Source of the DNA: Pseudanabaena yagii GIHE-NHR1
GTDB taxonomy: Bacteria; Cyanobacteriota; Cyanobacteriia; Pseudanabaenales; Pseudanabaenaceae
Length of the DNA: 64,000 nucleotides
Assembly (NCBI RefSeq): GCF_012863495.1
Contig: NZ_JAAVJL010000001.1
Span: forward strand, 1,364,001-1,428,000
Reading direction: 5' to 3'
Shown here: piece by piece, positions 54,524 through 62,962 of the stretch
Numbering within the stretch: position 1 is the stretch's first letter
How the letters are laid out: the number at the start of each line of letters is the position of its first letter
The notes under the pieces: model-generated
What the model saw: the letters and a program-made list of their open reading frames with translations, nothing else
The model's database searches: none
Told to the model about the DNA's origin: nothing
Translations under genes and position numbers: made by a program

Positions 54524-54775
54524 TTAATTCGGGGTTTGTTCAAGACTGCTATTAATTGGTTGTGGCGCAAAGCTATCAGGTAGCTGGTTTATAGAGTCTA
54601 GTCCTAGAGCTAAACACAGTGCTTTGTACTGAGATAACTTGAGTTTTGGCTCTTCTCTCCCGTTTTCCCAGTTACTTATTGTTTGACGACTAACTCCGAT
54701 AGCCTTAGCTAATTCCTGCTGTGAGCATCTTCTAAGTGTTCTAAGTCTCATAAGGGGGGATTCTAGATTAGTCAT
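54524..54775 (-). CDS. XRE-family HTH regulator (element repressor)
   Basis: 83 residues. The helix-turn-helix is RRCSQQELAKAIGVSRQTIS followed by NWENGREEPK, the classical lambda-Cro/XRE motif. Divergent from the rightward small genes with a 200-bp gap containing TTGACA at 54813-54818 and TTACAT at 54835-54840. Its position suggests that it controls the lysogenic-type switch of the element. Confidence 0.85.
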   Translation of the reverse strand: MTNLESPLMRLRTLRRCSQQELAKAIGVSRQTISNWENGREEPKLKLSQYKALCLALGLDSINQLPDSFAPQPINSSLEQTPN

Positions 54776-54812
54776 TTTATAATAAACCCATTTTACAATA
54801 AGTCAAACACGC

Positions 54813-54840
54813 TTGACAGTATGGAAAACGTGCTTTACAT
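54813..54840 (+). promoter_or_regulatory. Candidate rightward early promoter of the element
   Basis: TTGACA and TTACAT are 16 bp apart in the region upstream of the divergent XRE gene. CACG (about 54808) and CGTG (about 54829) near the -35 and -10 boxes form a loose inverted pair that could be an operator. A hairpin AGACAGC/GCTGTCT at 54857-54894 follows and may attenuate. Confidence 0.4.
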
Positions 54841-54977
54841 TGAAGAAACAAAACAAAGACAGCACCAAATCGCTTAGATGATCGGGCGCTGTCTCTGTGA
54901 AAACTGATTGATTGATATTTTCCCATACATACCATCGGGCTAGAGACTCCCAAATATCGGTAGGCGATCGCGTAGGT

Positions 54978-55181
54978 ATGGGAAATTTTGTACCAATATC
55001 TAAAACCTATATGCCTTACGAAATACCGCCTAACTCTCAAGGTTCGTTTTGTGCTGGTTGCAAAGCTCGGATTTTCTGGGCAAAAACTGAAGCGGGGAAG
55101 TGGATACCACTGAACACCGATAAGTCACCACACTTTTCAACCTGTCCCCAATCCAAACGATTTAGAAAACCAAAATGCTAA
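54978..55181 (+). CDS. Small zinc-ribbon-like phage/element protein
   Basis: 67 residues from ATG 54978; the longer frame would need an ATT start. FCAGCKARIFWAKTEAGKWIP is followed by HFSTCP: CxxC plus His and Cys, a pattern common in small phage and plasmid proteins in which a CxxC-x-I-W segment is followed by HFxTC. Probably binds zinc. First of three rightward genes that overlap by a few bases. Confidence 0.6.
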   Translation: MGNFVPISKTYMPYEIPPNSQGSFCAGCKARIFWAKTEAGKWIPLNTDKSPHFSTCPQSKRFRKPKC

Positions 55182-55393
55182 AAGGTCAACCCATCATGCA
55201 CCCAATCGGACGTTATTGGAGTTCCCGTACTCACCCTATGCCCGCTAATACTGAAGCATGGATCGAGCGCTTACCGATGGCGCAAAAAATGCAGCTTGCA
55301 TCTGCACTGATGCAGCAATGCTGCACTGTTTTCCAAAATGCATCAACTCTCTCAATCCTCAAACCTACTATTCAAGGAGATGACGCTTCATGA
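55175..55393 (+). CDS. Small hypothetical element protein
   Basis: 72 residues (IGRYWSSRTHPMPANTEAWI, ERLPMAQKMQLASALMQQCC). Overlaps the previous gene by 7 bp and the next by 4 bp (ATGA), which supports real translation. No domain recognised. Confidence 0.5.
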   Translation: MLKGQPIMHPIGRYWSSRTHPMPANTEAWIERLPMAQKMQLASALMQQCCTVFQNASTLSILKPTIQGDDAS

Positions 55394-55983
55394 TGTCCGA
55401 ACCGTTCAAACCATTTTTAATCAACGATCGCTCTAGTGCCTTGATCAATTTCATTGATGCTAGCCAATTTACCGAGAGCGAGTTAGTCGATGTTTATCTC
55501 GGTATGTGCGATCGCCTAAAGCATCTCATTGAACTCAAACCGACTATGAGTTTTGAGATTCATCAGCCTTCACCAGAACTCACAAATGAGACAGTGAAAG
55601 GGCTTATGCAAGACTTAAACACCGATGAAAAATTGTTGTTTGAGGTTGAGCCACTTGAGGCTTATATGATTTTGGGCATGATGCAGGCGGCGATCGTCTC
55701 GTTGGGTATACCTGAAAACCTTGAAAAGTTCGGACGGAAGTTTATCAAAGCATTTTGCGATCGCTATCGGATTATGTTCCCTGATGTTGTTAAAACTCTT
55801 GAGATGGGTTGGACAACCTGTATGACATCAGAAGAGTTTGACGATCTAATCGATTCTGATGAAAACGAGCTATCTGTTGAAGACTTTCTAGGTAGTGGTG
55901 TCTTGATTCGTGTTGGTAATGATTTCCAGATGCCTGATATACCAACTCATTTTCCAGATGACTATGTAGACGACTTTGCCTAG
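55390..55983 (+). CDS. Hypothetical acidic element protein
   Basis: 197 residues, mostly helical and acidic (DASQFTESELVDVYLGMCDR, EVEPLEAYMILGMMQAAIVS, FDDLIDSDENELSVEDFLGS). AAGGAGA at 55374-55380 is well placed before the ATG. No domain is recognised. Third of the rightward gene set. Confidence 0.55.
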   Translation: MMSEPFKPFLINDRSSALINFIDASQFTESELVDVYLGMCDRLKHLIELKPTMSFEIHQPSPELTNETVKGLMQDLNTDEKLLFEVEPLEAYMILGMMQAAIVSLGIPENLEKFGRKFIKAFCDRYRIMFPDVVKTLEMGWTTCMTSEEFDDLIDSDENELSVEDFLGSGVLIRVGNDFQMPDIPTHFPDDYVDDFA

Positions 55984-56192
55984 ACGACTCAGCAACGGGC
56001 GCGGCTTAAACTCCGCGTCGCTTGCTGAGTGTGTCCAAAGCACTCGGCATAGAGAGACGGTTTATAGGGTGAATAAAGCCTTAGAGCTTCAATTCTTCTC
56101 AAACCGACTCTCTATCTACCTACAGAATGAATGAAGCCATAAGCGCTTATGGGTGATTCCTAGGTCTAACAAACATAATCACTCGCGACATC
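55984..56192 (+). ncRNA. Structured leader of an IS110-type transposase (candidate bridge RNA)
   Basis: Three stems in 170 nt: ACTCAGCAA (55987-55995)/56022-56030 with inner CGCGG/CCGCG, a 13-bp stem 56051-56063/56101-56113 with one mismatch and a 37-nt loop, and the perfect palindrome CCATAAGCGCTTATGG (56137-56152). IS110 elements encode a structured bridge RNA in the non-coding end next to the transposase, with loops that read donor and target DNA. Position and fold fit, but no loop-to-flank pairing was demonstrated. Confidence 0.35.
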
Positions 56193-57424
56193 ATGAATAT
56201 CATCGGTTTGGACGTTGGCAGAAACAACGTCACAGCTTGTTTGTTGACTGGATATCCAGATCAACCGCTTAAGCATTTCCAAAATATCAAAAAAGACATT
56301 ATCAAATGTCAAGCTGATTCTATTGGAGTACAGAGATTACTTGATCTAAAACCTGATGGCGTGGTCATGGAACCTACAGGTATTTGGTACAGCAATTTCT
56401 GGAAACACCTTGCCGAATTTCACAAAATCCCAATCTATTGGATTGGACATGGTGACTTAGCAAATCAACGGGGCGCGTATGGTTTCAAGAACAAAACTGA
56501 CCCTGAAGATGCTTATTGCTTAGCACTGACTTACTTTGACGATCGCTTTGTCGATGTCCACGGGAAAAAGCGATACCTAGAATTTGAGACAGGAAAAGTC
56601 GCACTTGTCCGCGACTGGTTCTTTGAATGTGAACAGCTTGATAAACTTCTCAATTCATTAATTAATCAATGCCGTCAACGATTGACTATGGAGTTTCCAG
56701 AAATTGCACAGAGACAGTCTAAACTCAATCCAAAATTAGGCTATGAGCCAATATGGGGATATGTAGCAGGAATCAGAGAATATAGCGTCATCAAGAAACT
56801 TCACGAAAAAAGCGCCGCCCGTGCCATTGGTATCGAGATTAGTGAATACACCAAAGAACACGCTAAGAAGATCTGCGAACTGCAAAACAACTCGATAAAA
56901 AAGAGCGTGACCTTGCTCTACTCATGCAATCCGATGAGTTTGCACCATACATCAAAGTCTTTAAAAAGTTTGGCTTTGGACTGCGTAACCAAGCCTTGCT
57001 ACTTTGTCAGTGCTACCCGTTTGAGCGCTTCCTACTCGACGGTAAGCCATGGGTAGATTACGAGGATGGCATCAATAAACAGGGCGTGCCAACATCCCAG
57101 AAACGTCACCGATCGCTCAGAAGTTTTCAGCTATTCCTAGGACTTGGATACACTGAAAAACAATCAGGTGATAAGCGGATTAAAGCTCTAGGAGGTTCCG
57201 AGGTCACTAGAGCTAGTCTCTATGCTTGGACACTTACCAGCGTGTTACCAGCCCGTCGCGAAACATCATGGCTAGGTAAAAAACTAAATGAGGTTCGCGG
57301 GGATGGTTGGACACTCAAGGGTTTAAAAGAATCTAAGATCTCTGGAAAGCAGAAAATCATCAGAATCCTGTTCAAAGTAGTTAGAATGCTTTTCTATGAG
57401 CTTTGCAAAGAATTGACTTCGTAA
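56193..57424 (+). pseudogene. IS110-family DEDD transposase, frameshifted near its middle
   Basis: The first frame encodes the RuvC-like DEDD domain (GLDVGRNNVTACLL, VVMEPTGIWY, NKTDPEDAYCLA) up to about 56900. The C-terminal Transposase_20 part (FKKFGFGLRNQALLL, GGSEVTRASLYAW) continues in the -1 frame to 57424. Inserting one A in the CAAAAC run at 56883-56888 restores a smooth helix (ELQKQLDKKERDLALLMQ). Alternatively the heptamer A AAA AAG at 56897-56903 lies in the exact phase for programmed -1 frameshifting. IS110 transposases are normally a single frame, so decay is favoured. The right IS end was not identified. Confidence 0.8.
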
Positions 57425-57425
57425 T

Positions 57426-57462
57426 TTAAAGCGATCGCCAAAACTGCGATCGCTTTTTTCAT
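57426..57462 (+). terminator. Terminator built from two HIP1 octamers
   Basis: AAAGCGATCGC and GCGATCGCTTTTTT form an 11-bp stem with a CAAAACT loop and a T run, just after the transposase stop codon. Confidence 0.75.
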
Positions 57463-57574
57463 GGTTGGAAAATTATCCTAGAATGAAGAATTATTGAGAA
57501 CCCTCAACGGATTTTGTTGACTGCTGTAGGCTAACCATTATTAAAAAAAATTTCAACGGTCGGTATTTTATAAA

Positions 57575-57748
57575 ATGTACAATAAATCAACTAAAGATCC
57601 TGTAGTTGCCGCAGTTACAGCAGGTTTGGGTGCAGGCGCAGTTGCTTGCTTTAGTGTGAGTCAAGGTCAAAATGTTTTTGTAGCGATCGGGGTAACAGCT
57701 TTCGCCACAGCCGTCGCTTTGATCATCGATCGCTTGTTTTTCAACTAA
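57575..57748 (+). CDS. Small 57-residue membrane protein
   Basis: ATG 57575 to TAA 57746-57748 encodes MYNKSTKDPVVAAVTAGLGA, GAVACFSVSQGQNVFVAIGV and TAFATAVALIIDRLFFN. It has two hydrophobic helices, a short polar N terminus and a basic break (DR) near the end. A strong palindromic terminator follows directly, which supports a real gene. No family recognised. Confidence 0.6.
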   Translation: MYNKSTKDPVVAAVTAGLGAGAVACFSVSQGQNVFVAIGVTAFATAVALIIDRLFFN

Positions 57749-57798
57749 AATTAAATAATCAAAAAGACTGCTGAGCAGTCTTTTTGATTATTTAATTT
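57748..57798 (+). terminator. Strong terminator after the 57-residue gene
   Basis: A perfect inverted repeat of about 25 bp (arm contains AATAATCAAAAAGACTGCT) with one base at the centre, starting at the stop codon and ending in TTTATTTTTT. Confidence 0.8.
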
Positions 57799-57820
57799 AT
57801 TTTTTGGGATTTTTAGGAAA

Positions 57821-58102
57821 TTGAGTACCGAATTAAAGAAATTTGTCGTGTGGGGCAGCTATTGCGAAAATGTCCTCGAAAAACGCGCTCCCTTTCGCCA
57901 AGCACATCTGGATAATCTGAAAGCTCTGTACGAATCAGGGAAGTTATTAACCATTGGACCAACTCAAGATGTCACTAAAGTATTTGCCGTATATGCGGCT
58001 CCTGACTTAGATTCCGCAAAGCAACTCGTAGAAGCCGATCCCTATTGGCAAAATGGGATTTGGACAGACTATGAAGTTCATGAATGGCTTCAGGTTTACT
58101 AA
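57821..58102 (+). CDS. YciI-like protein
   Basis: 93 residues starting at TTG with AGGAAA immediately before. FVVWGSYCENVLEKRAPFRQ, HLDNLKALYESGKLLTIGPT and ADPYWQNGIWTDYEVHEW match the YCII dimeric alpha/beta-barrel family, whose members include small dehydrochlorinase-like enzymes. The substrate is unknown. Confidence 0.85.
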   Translation: MSTELKKFVVWGSYCENVLEKRAPFRQAHLDNLKALYESGKLLTIGPTQDVTKVFAVYAAPDLDSAKQLVEADPYWQNGIWTDYEVHEWLQVY

Positions 58103-58204
58103 TACAGCGCTTTGCGCTCAAACCCGAACCAAGAAACTTTTTAAAAGCGTTGCAAGGCAACGCTTTTAAAAAGTTTCTTTTGGTTGTTTTGGAAAACTGC
58201 TGTA
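58103..58204. repeat. MITE-like element, family D, copy 1
   Basis: 102 bp. Ends TACAGC, a CGCTTTGCGCTCAAAC left shoulder, a long central stem (AAGAAACTTTTTAAAAGCGT and inverse) and GCTGTA at the right. Second copy at 63572-63676. Confidence 0.85.
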
Positions 58205-58228
58205 AAAGGGCGCAAAGCGCCCTTTTAT
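58204..58228. terminator. Terminator between the repeat and the AI-2E gene
   Basis: AAAAGGGCGC AAA GCGCCCTTTT directly before the stop codon of the leftward gene, with T runs on both strands. Confidence 0.75.
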
Positions 58229-59283
58229 TCTTCCGCATCAGTTGTAGCAGGACTAGCAAAGTGATTGAAGAGTATTCTGCCCGTACCTGCGATCGGTGGA
58301 GCGATGATTGCGCCGACTACTCCAAATAGCTCTGCACCAACAATGATGGAAAGTAGAAGTTCAAAGGGATCGAGGTTGAGATAAGGCGCGACGAGCCAAG
58401 GTTGCAGAATAAAAGCTTCAATCTGTTGCAGACTAAAGCAGATAAAAAGAGCGATCGCCCCTCGATTAAAATCTACACCCCATGCGGCAATAAACATCGC
58501 ACCTAGGGCAACTAAGCCGCCAATATAGGGTACAAGGTTGGAGATCGCCACTAATAACCCTAATGCTCCTGAATAGGGAATGCCAAATAGAGAAAGGGTT
58601 AAGTAAGTACAGAATCCTAGCAAAGTCGAAGTACCGATGCGACCGACCACATAGGCTCCGAGACATCGGGTAATAGGAGGAATCAGAAATTCGATTTCAT
58701 GGCGAACTCTCTTAGAAAAAGGACTTAAACATCGCCGCATTAAACTACTGGAATTGATCACCATATAGGCAGTAATCAAGAGACTTAAAATGCCCACACC
58801 GATCGCATTAAAAATTTGGAGAGTAAATCCAAAGGTCTGGCTCACAATTTCCTTACCAAAATTTTGAGCTTGATCGATGAGTGGTTGAGTTTGGAGAATG
58901 CGATTGAGTTGTTCTTGGCTGAGATTGAATAGGCCGCCTTTGGGAAGTTGGATTTGCTCTAGTAGATTGGGAAGCTTAATAAAAAATTGACCGAGTTCTA
59001 AAATGATCTGTGGTGCGGGGGCGATCGCTAAGACCACGACGATTAATAAAACTAGATAAAGTAATACAACTGCCCAGACCCGATTTAGACCAATGCGCCA
59101 GTTGTGGACATTGATCCGAATGCTGGTGATCTTTTCAATAATGGGGGAAATTGCGCCAGCTAAAAATAAGCTGGTCAGTAATAATTGCAAAGTCTGACGC
59201 AGGCGAAAGGCAAGATAAATCGCGATCGCTGCAATTAAAAAGCGTTTGAGGTATTTGCTAAAGATAGTTTTGCCATCTAACAC
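58225..59283 (-). CDS. AI-2E family transporter
   Basis: 352 residues of the PerM/TqsA family. About eight TM helices in the usual arrangement: paired helices at the N terminus (LIAAIAIYLAF, LLLTSLFLAGAISPIIE), one at about 65-90 (VVLLYLVLLIVVVLAIAP), a long cytoplasmic loop, and a C-terminal block with LLGFCTYLTLSLFGIPYSGA, VPYIGGLVALGAMFIAAWGV and VVGAIIAPPIAG. Members export small metabolites or ions; the substrate is not predictable. Starts with GTG 59283. Confidence 0.88.
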   Translation of the reverse strand: MLDGKTIFSKYLKRFLIAAIAIYLAFRLRQTLQLLLTSLFLAGAISPIIEKITSIRINVHNWRIGLNRVWAVVLLYLVLLIVVVLAIAPAPQIILELGQFFIKLPNLLEQIQLPKGGLFNLSQEQLNRILQTQPLIDQAQNFGKEIVSQTFGFTLQIFNAIGVGILSLLITAYMVINSSSLMRRCLSPFSKRVRHEIEFLIPPITRCLGAYVVGRIGTSTLLGFCTYLTLSLFGIPYSGALGLLVAISNLVPYIGGLVALGAMFIAAWGVDFNRGAIALFICFSLQQIEAFILQPWLVAPYLNLDPFELLLSIIVGAELFGVVGAIIAPPIAGTGRILFNHFASPATTDAEE

Positions 59284-59400
59284 AATTATGCTTTTATCTT
59301 AGGATTTTGATCTTTGTCTGATTTACATTACTTGGTCGTCAGGTAAATCACAATATTTTTATTAAAAATTTTGTTTTGCAATATTTTTAATAAAAACATA

Positions 59401-59453
59401 AAACCCCAAAAGCGGTGGCGCACGCGCAGCGTGCGCCACCGCTTTTGGGGTTT
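59401..59453. repeat. GC-rich 25-bp hairpin related to family C
   Basis: AAACCCCAAAAGCGGTGGCG then CACGC, a 3-base GCA loop, and the exact inverse. The core GTGGCGCACGC/GCGTGCGCCAC is that of family C, but the TAAGTAGCT ends are missing. It lies 89 bp before the ABC permease gene. Confidence 0.75.
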
Positions 59454-59541
59454 TATTAGGTAAAATACACCCCGTTATGACTGGAAAGCTGATCCTACTT
59501 TTACAATTACTATACAAGTAATCAATCACTGCAAAGCTCAC

Positions 59542-60321
59542 ATGAACTATGGGTATGAAGCGATCGCGATCGGGCGACGTATTTTATTAGAACTATTTCG
59601 GACATACCGCACCTTGCTCCTGTGGGTAATCTTCCCCATTTCGATGCTCTTGCTCAATGGCTTTGTCTTGGCGGAAGGCTCAAAAATTACAACTGCCGAA
59701 TCTTTCAAACTGGCGGCTCCTGCCTCATTAATTGGCTCAGCCCTATTTTTTAGCTGTCTCGGCGGCACGATGTCTACCATTGTTGCTGAGCGGGAAAGTC
59801 TGACCATTAAACGTTTATTAATTTCTCCAATTAACGGGATTTCCTATTTCTTAGGTATTTTCTTTGCCTATGCAGCGATCGGTGTGGGGCAAACCCTGAT
59901 TATCTATACCGTAGCTGCCTTTTGGGAAGTGCGCTTTAGCGGCTCGATCGCTGTGGGAGCCTTGGTGATTTTGGCGAGCATTGGTTCCTACGTGGGGATG
60001 GGATTTGTCCTTGCGACCAAATTTGCGCGTAAGGTCGAGGATGTGAATTCGCTCGTGGCAGGTTTTGGCGTACCACTATTGATGTTAGGGGGTGCATTTT
60101 TTCCTACCACCTTTTTATCGAAGGATTTACTGTTAATCACCCAATTCAATCCTGTCTATCACATGAGCGAAGCTTTTACCGCCCTCTCAACCGATAGCAA
60201 ATCTTTAACCAGTACAGACATGCTGATCCACTTGCGATTTTTAGCAGGATTTTTTATTGTGGCGATCGCTTCAGGTTGGCTTGCCTATAAACGGATGTTA
60301 CGAAAAGAAAGTCATTTATAG
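59542..60321 (+). CDS. ABC-2 type transporter permease
   Basis: 259 residues with six TM helices (for example LLLWVIFPISMLLLNGFVLA, ALVILASIGSYVGMGFVLAT, LRFLAGFFIVAIASGWLAY) and the cytoplasmic motif TIVAERESLTIKRLLISP that contacts the ATPase. Such permeases export drugs, lipids or polysaccharides with a separate ATP-binding subunit. No ATPase gene is adjacent, so the partner lies elsewhere. Confidence 0.88.
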   Translation: MNYGYEAIAIGRRILLELFRTYRTLLLWVIFPISMLLLNGFVLAEGSKITTAESFKLAAPASLIGSALFFSCLGGTMSTIVAERESLTIKRLLISPINGISYFLGIFFAYAAIGVGQTLIIYTVAAFWEVRFSGSIAVGALVILASIGSYVGMGFVLATKFARKVEDVNSLVAGFGVPLLMLGGAFFPTTFLSKDLLLITQFNPVYHMSEAFTALSTDSKSLTSTDMLIHLRFLAGFFIVAIASGWLAYKRMLRKESHL

Positions 60322-60325
60322 GAAA

Positions 60326-60358
60326 GAAAGGGTCGCTTTGCGACCCTTTCTCATTTTT
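60326..60358 (+). terminator. Terminator of the ABC permease gene
   Basis: GAAAGGGTCGC TTT GCGACCCTTTC followed by TCATTTTT, starting 4 bases after the stop. Confidence 0.85.
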
Positions 60359-60411
60359 GGCGCTATATTTAGCATTTCCATAATTTACCGAGCTATAAAT
60401 TCTTGTTTTCT

Positions 60412-61359
60412 ATGCGCGAACTATATCCAGCGATCGAGCCATATCACCAAGGATTCCTCCAAGTCTCAGATTTACACACAATTTATTTTGAAGAGTCAGG
60501 CAATCCTCAAGGTAAACCCGTTGTAATTTTGCATGGCGGTCCCGGAGGTGGTAGTCAACCGATATATCGACAGTATTTTGATGCTAATCGATGGCGAATT
60601 GTCCAATTTGATCAACGTGGCTGTGGTCAAAGTACACCCCATGCTGAACTTCGTGAAAACACCACATGGCATTTGGTGGAGGATATTGAAACTTTGAGGA
60701 AATATCTGAACATCGATCGCTGGACTGTGTCAGGAGGCAGTTGGGGCAGTACCCTTGCGCTCTCCTATAGCCAAACCTATCCCGAATATTGCAAGGCTCT
60801 AATTTTGCGGGGCATCTTTCTGCTGCGAAAAAAAGAACTGGATTGGTTTTATCAAGAGGGGGCAAGTTACTTTTTCCCAGATGCTTGGGAAGAATACCTG
60901 CAACCGATCCCTATCGATGAACGTGATGACATGATCTCCGCTTACTATCGTCGTCTTACCAGTGATGACCAACAAGTGCGATCGCAAGCTGCCCGTGCTT
61001 GGTCAATTTGGGAGGCAAGTACTAGTAAGTTAATTCCTGACGCATCATTAATTGAGCGTTTTGGAACTGAGGATTTCGCCGATGCCTTTGCCCGTCTTGA
61101 GTGCCATTACTTTATGAATAAAGGCTTCTTCACATCTGAACATCAACTACTGCAAAACATCGATCGCATTCGCCATATTCCAACGGTGATTGTCCAAGGT
61201 CGTTATGACATGGTTTGCCCCATGTTTATAGCTTGGGAATTACATCAAGCTTTCGCCGAAGCCGAATTTGTGATTGTCCCCGATGCTGGGCACTCCATGA
61301 CTGAAGCGGGCATCAGGAGCGCGTTGATCGAGGCAGGCGATCGTATGTCAGGTGACTAA
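60412..61359 (+). CDS. pip: Proline iminopeptidase
   Basis: 315 residues from ATG 60412 (MRELYPAIEPY), which agrees with family starts; a TTG three codons earlier is less likely. Alpha/beta hydrolase of family S33 releasing N-terminal proline. Oxyanion region VILHGGPGGGS, FDQRGCGQSTP, nucleophile elbow VSGGSWGSTLAL, acid in VQGRYDMVCP and His in VPDAGHSM, so the triad is complete. Confidence 0.93.
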   Translation: MRELYPAIEPYHQGFLQVSDLHTIYFEESGNPQGKPVVILHGGPGGGSQPIYRQYFDANRWRIVQFDQRGCGQSTPHAELRENTTWHLVEDIETLRKYLNIDRWTVSGGSWGSTLALSYSQTYPEYCKALILRGIFLLRKKELDWFYQEGASYFFPDAWEEYLQPIPIDERDDMISAYYRRLTSDDQQVRSQAARAWSIWEASTSKLIPDASLIERFGTEDFADAFARLECHYFMNKGFFTSEHQLLQNIDRIRHIPTVIVQGRYDMVCPMFIAWELHQAFAEAEFVIVPDAGHSMTEAGIRSALIEAGDRMSGD

Positions 61360-61549
61360 TTCAGACAAAATCACACTAAATAACGCCACTAAATCAAATT
61401 TACGTTATAGTTACGCAGACATTTATGTAATGCTATCCAACCTGTAAGTGTAGGTTTGGGGATCAAAGGCTATCTCCATAGCTGCGGTGAGCCATTCGAC
61501 AGAACCTGATACGTAGCTAGTTGTAACAGGTGAGGGCTAAGAATAACTG
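61360..61549. other. 190-bp leader upstream of the glycosyltransferase gene
   Basis: Contains GAACCTGATACGTAGCTAG and GGCTATCTCCATAGCTGCGG. These superficially resemble parts of riboswitches, but the remaining conserved elements of a TPP or cobalamin type are absent. No gene or assigned RNA. Confidence 0.4.
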
Positions 61550-62875
61550 ATGAGTAAAATAATGGCAGGTAAAAACCACGTAAAAACTAGCATTAGTATC
61601 ATTACTCAGTTTTATCCACCTGACTATGCAGCGACTGGACAATTTATCTATGATCTAGCTGGTGCGCTAGCGCAAGAGGGTTTTGATGTGAGTGTATTTA
61701 CTGGTATGCCAGGATATGCATTTCGGCAAACCAATGTAGAACATCAAGAACTAAGTAATGGTGTTTTTGTGCGGCGTACTGGTTCAGTACACATTATGTC
61801 TAAGCGGATTCGCAATAAACTCATCAGTAGTCTCTTGTTTCTGCTGCGATGCATAATTAAATTTCGGCGTAAAAGTATTCGTGGCTCTCATTTAGTACTT
61901 ACTTCTGCACCACCCTTTCTCGGTTTAATTGGTTGGTTTTATAACAAGATTTTTGGGCATACCTATAGCTGCATTATTTATGACATTTATCCTGAAGTGG
62001 CAGTGCGCCTGAGAGTTGTTGCTCCAAATCATTGGATCGTCAAATTTTGGGAATTTGTAAATCGTAAGGTTTGGGACAGAGCCGAATCATTGATTGTCCT
62101 AAGTGAGCCAATGAAGCAGCTATTAGTGCAAAAAAACAAACATCTGGCGGACAAAATTCATGTGATTCATAGCTGGGCAGATCCGCAATTTATCAATCCG
62201 ATCGCTAAGTTAGACAATTGGTTTTCCAATCAATATGGACTAACCGATAGTTTTGTCGTGCTGTATTCAGGTAACTTAGGTCGTTGTCATGATAGTCGGA
62301 CAATTATCAAATGTATGCAATTGCTGAGCCATCGTGCTGATATTAAGTTTGTCTTTATCGGTAATGGGGTTGGCTCACAGATGATTGCCAAGGCGATCGC
62401 CTCAGGAGAATTGCCAAATGTGCTGCAATTGCCTTATCAAGATCGAGAAGTTTTACCCTTTTCCTTAACCGCCTGTGATCTCTCTTTAGTCAGCATTTTG
62501 CCGAATGTCGGTGACACGATCGCCCCATCGAAAATATATGGCATCTTAGCAGCAGGGCGACCTGTGGCGGTAATCTGTCCTCAGGATAATTATTTACGCG
62601 AAATGGTTAGTCAAGGAGATTGTGGCAGTTGCTTTGATAATGGTGATGCACAGGGCTTAGCCGATTACATTCGTTTGCTTGCCGCCGATCCTCTTAGACA
62701 AATAAAACTTGGCAAGAATGCCCGTAAATTACTGGAAATGCATTACACCATTGACCAAGCGATCCCTAAATATATTGAGGCTTTGGGGTTAAAAGAGCAA
62801 AGTCGGTCATACCTTGAGCAAATTCATCAACTACACCAAAGCCAACCGAGTTTTTGTAAACACGAATATTTCTAG
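61550..62875 (+). CDS. Glycosyltransferase family 4 (WcaI/WbuB-like)
   Basis: 441 residues, GT-B fold. The N-terminal domain begins ITQFYPPDYAATGQFIYDLA with the usual acceptor-side loop. The C-terminal domain shows VVLYSGNLGRCHDSRTIIKC, FVFIGNGVGS and the nucleotide-sugar site APSKIYGILAAGRPVAVI. It likely adds a sugar (often fucose or an aminosugar) to a lipid-linked exopolysaccharide intermediate at the cytoplasmic face. No other polysaccharide genes are next to it. ATG 61562 is an alternative start. Confidence 0.88.
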   Translation: MSKIMAGKNHVKTSISIITQFYPPDYAATGQFIYDLAGALAQEGFDVSVFTGMPGYAFRQTNVEHQELSNGVFVRRTGSVHIMSKRIRNKLISSLLFLLRCIIKFRRKSIRGSHLVLTSAPPFLGLIGWFYNKIFGHTYSCIIYDIYPEVAVRLRVVAPNHWIVKFWEFVNRKVWDRAESLIVLSEPMKQLLVQKNKHLADKIHVIHSWADPQFINPIAKLDNWFSNQYGLTDSFVVLYSGNLGRCHDSRTIIKCMQLLSHRADIKFVFIGNGVGSQMIAKAIASGELPNVLQLPYQDREVLPFSLTACDLSLVSILPNVGDTIAPSKIYGILAAGRPVAVICPQDNYLREMVSQGDCGSCFDNGDAQGLADYIRLLAADPLRQIKLGKNARKLLEMHYTIDQAIPKYIEALGLKEQSRSYLEQIHQLHQSQPSFCKHEYF

Positions 62876-62962
62876 AAAGGATAGGGGGCGCTTCCCCCTA
62901 TCCTTTGGCATTCATATACTTGGTACTCTTTGCCCTCACCCACTTCGACAGGCTCAGTGCAT

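Larger units (their letters stand above)
49182..55983. mobile_element. Integrated element of unrecognised type (integrase, repressor, structural-like operon)
   Basis: A block with a tyrosine recombinase, an XRE repressor facing small rightward genes, and a tight six-gene leftward operon of unknown proteins. No terminase, portal, major tail, relaxase or Zot gene is recognisable. Boundaries are the outermost genes that seem to belong; att sites were not identified, so true ends may lie in 48993-49181 and near the IS110 transposase. Confidence 0.6.

Noticed and set aside
54777-55040. 87-codon minus-strand frame upstream of the XRE gene
   Set aside because: It occupies the divergent promoter region, is rich in Cys/Tyr/Arg without pattern, and opposes the supported 54978 gene.
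61430-61545. TPP-riboswitch-like words (GAACCTGAT, ACGTAGCT) before the glycosyltransferase
   Set aside because: The CTGAGA element and the proper order of helices are missing, and the gene has no link to thiamine.
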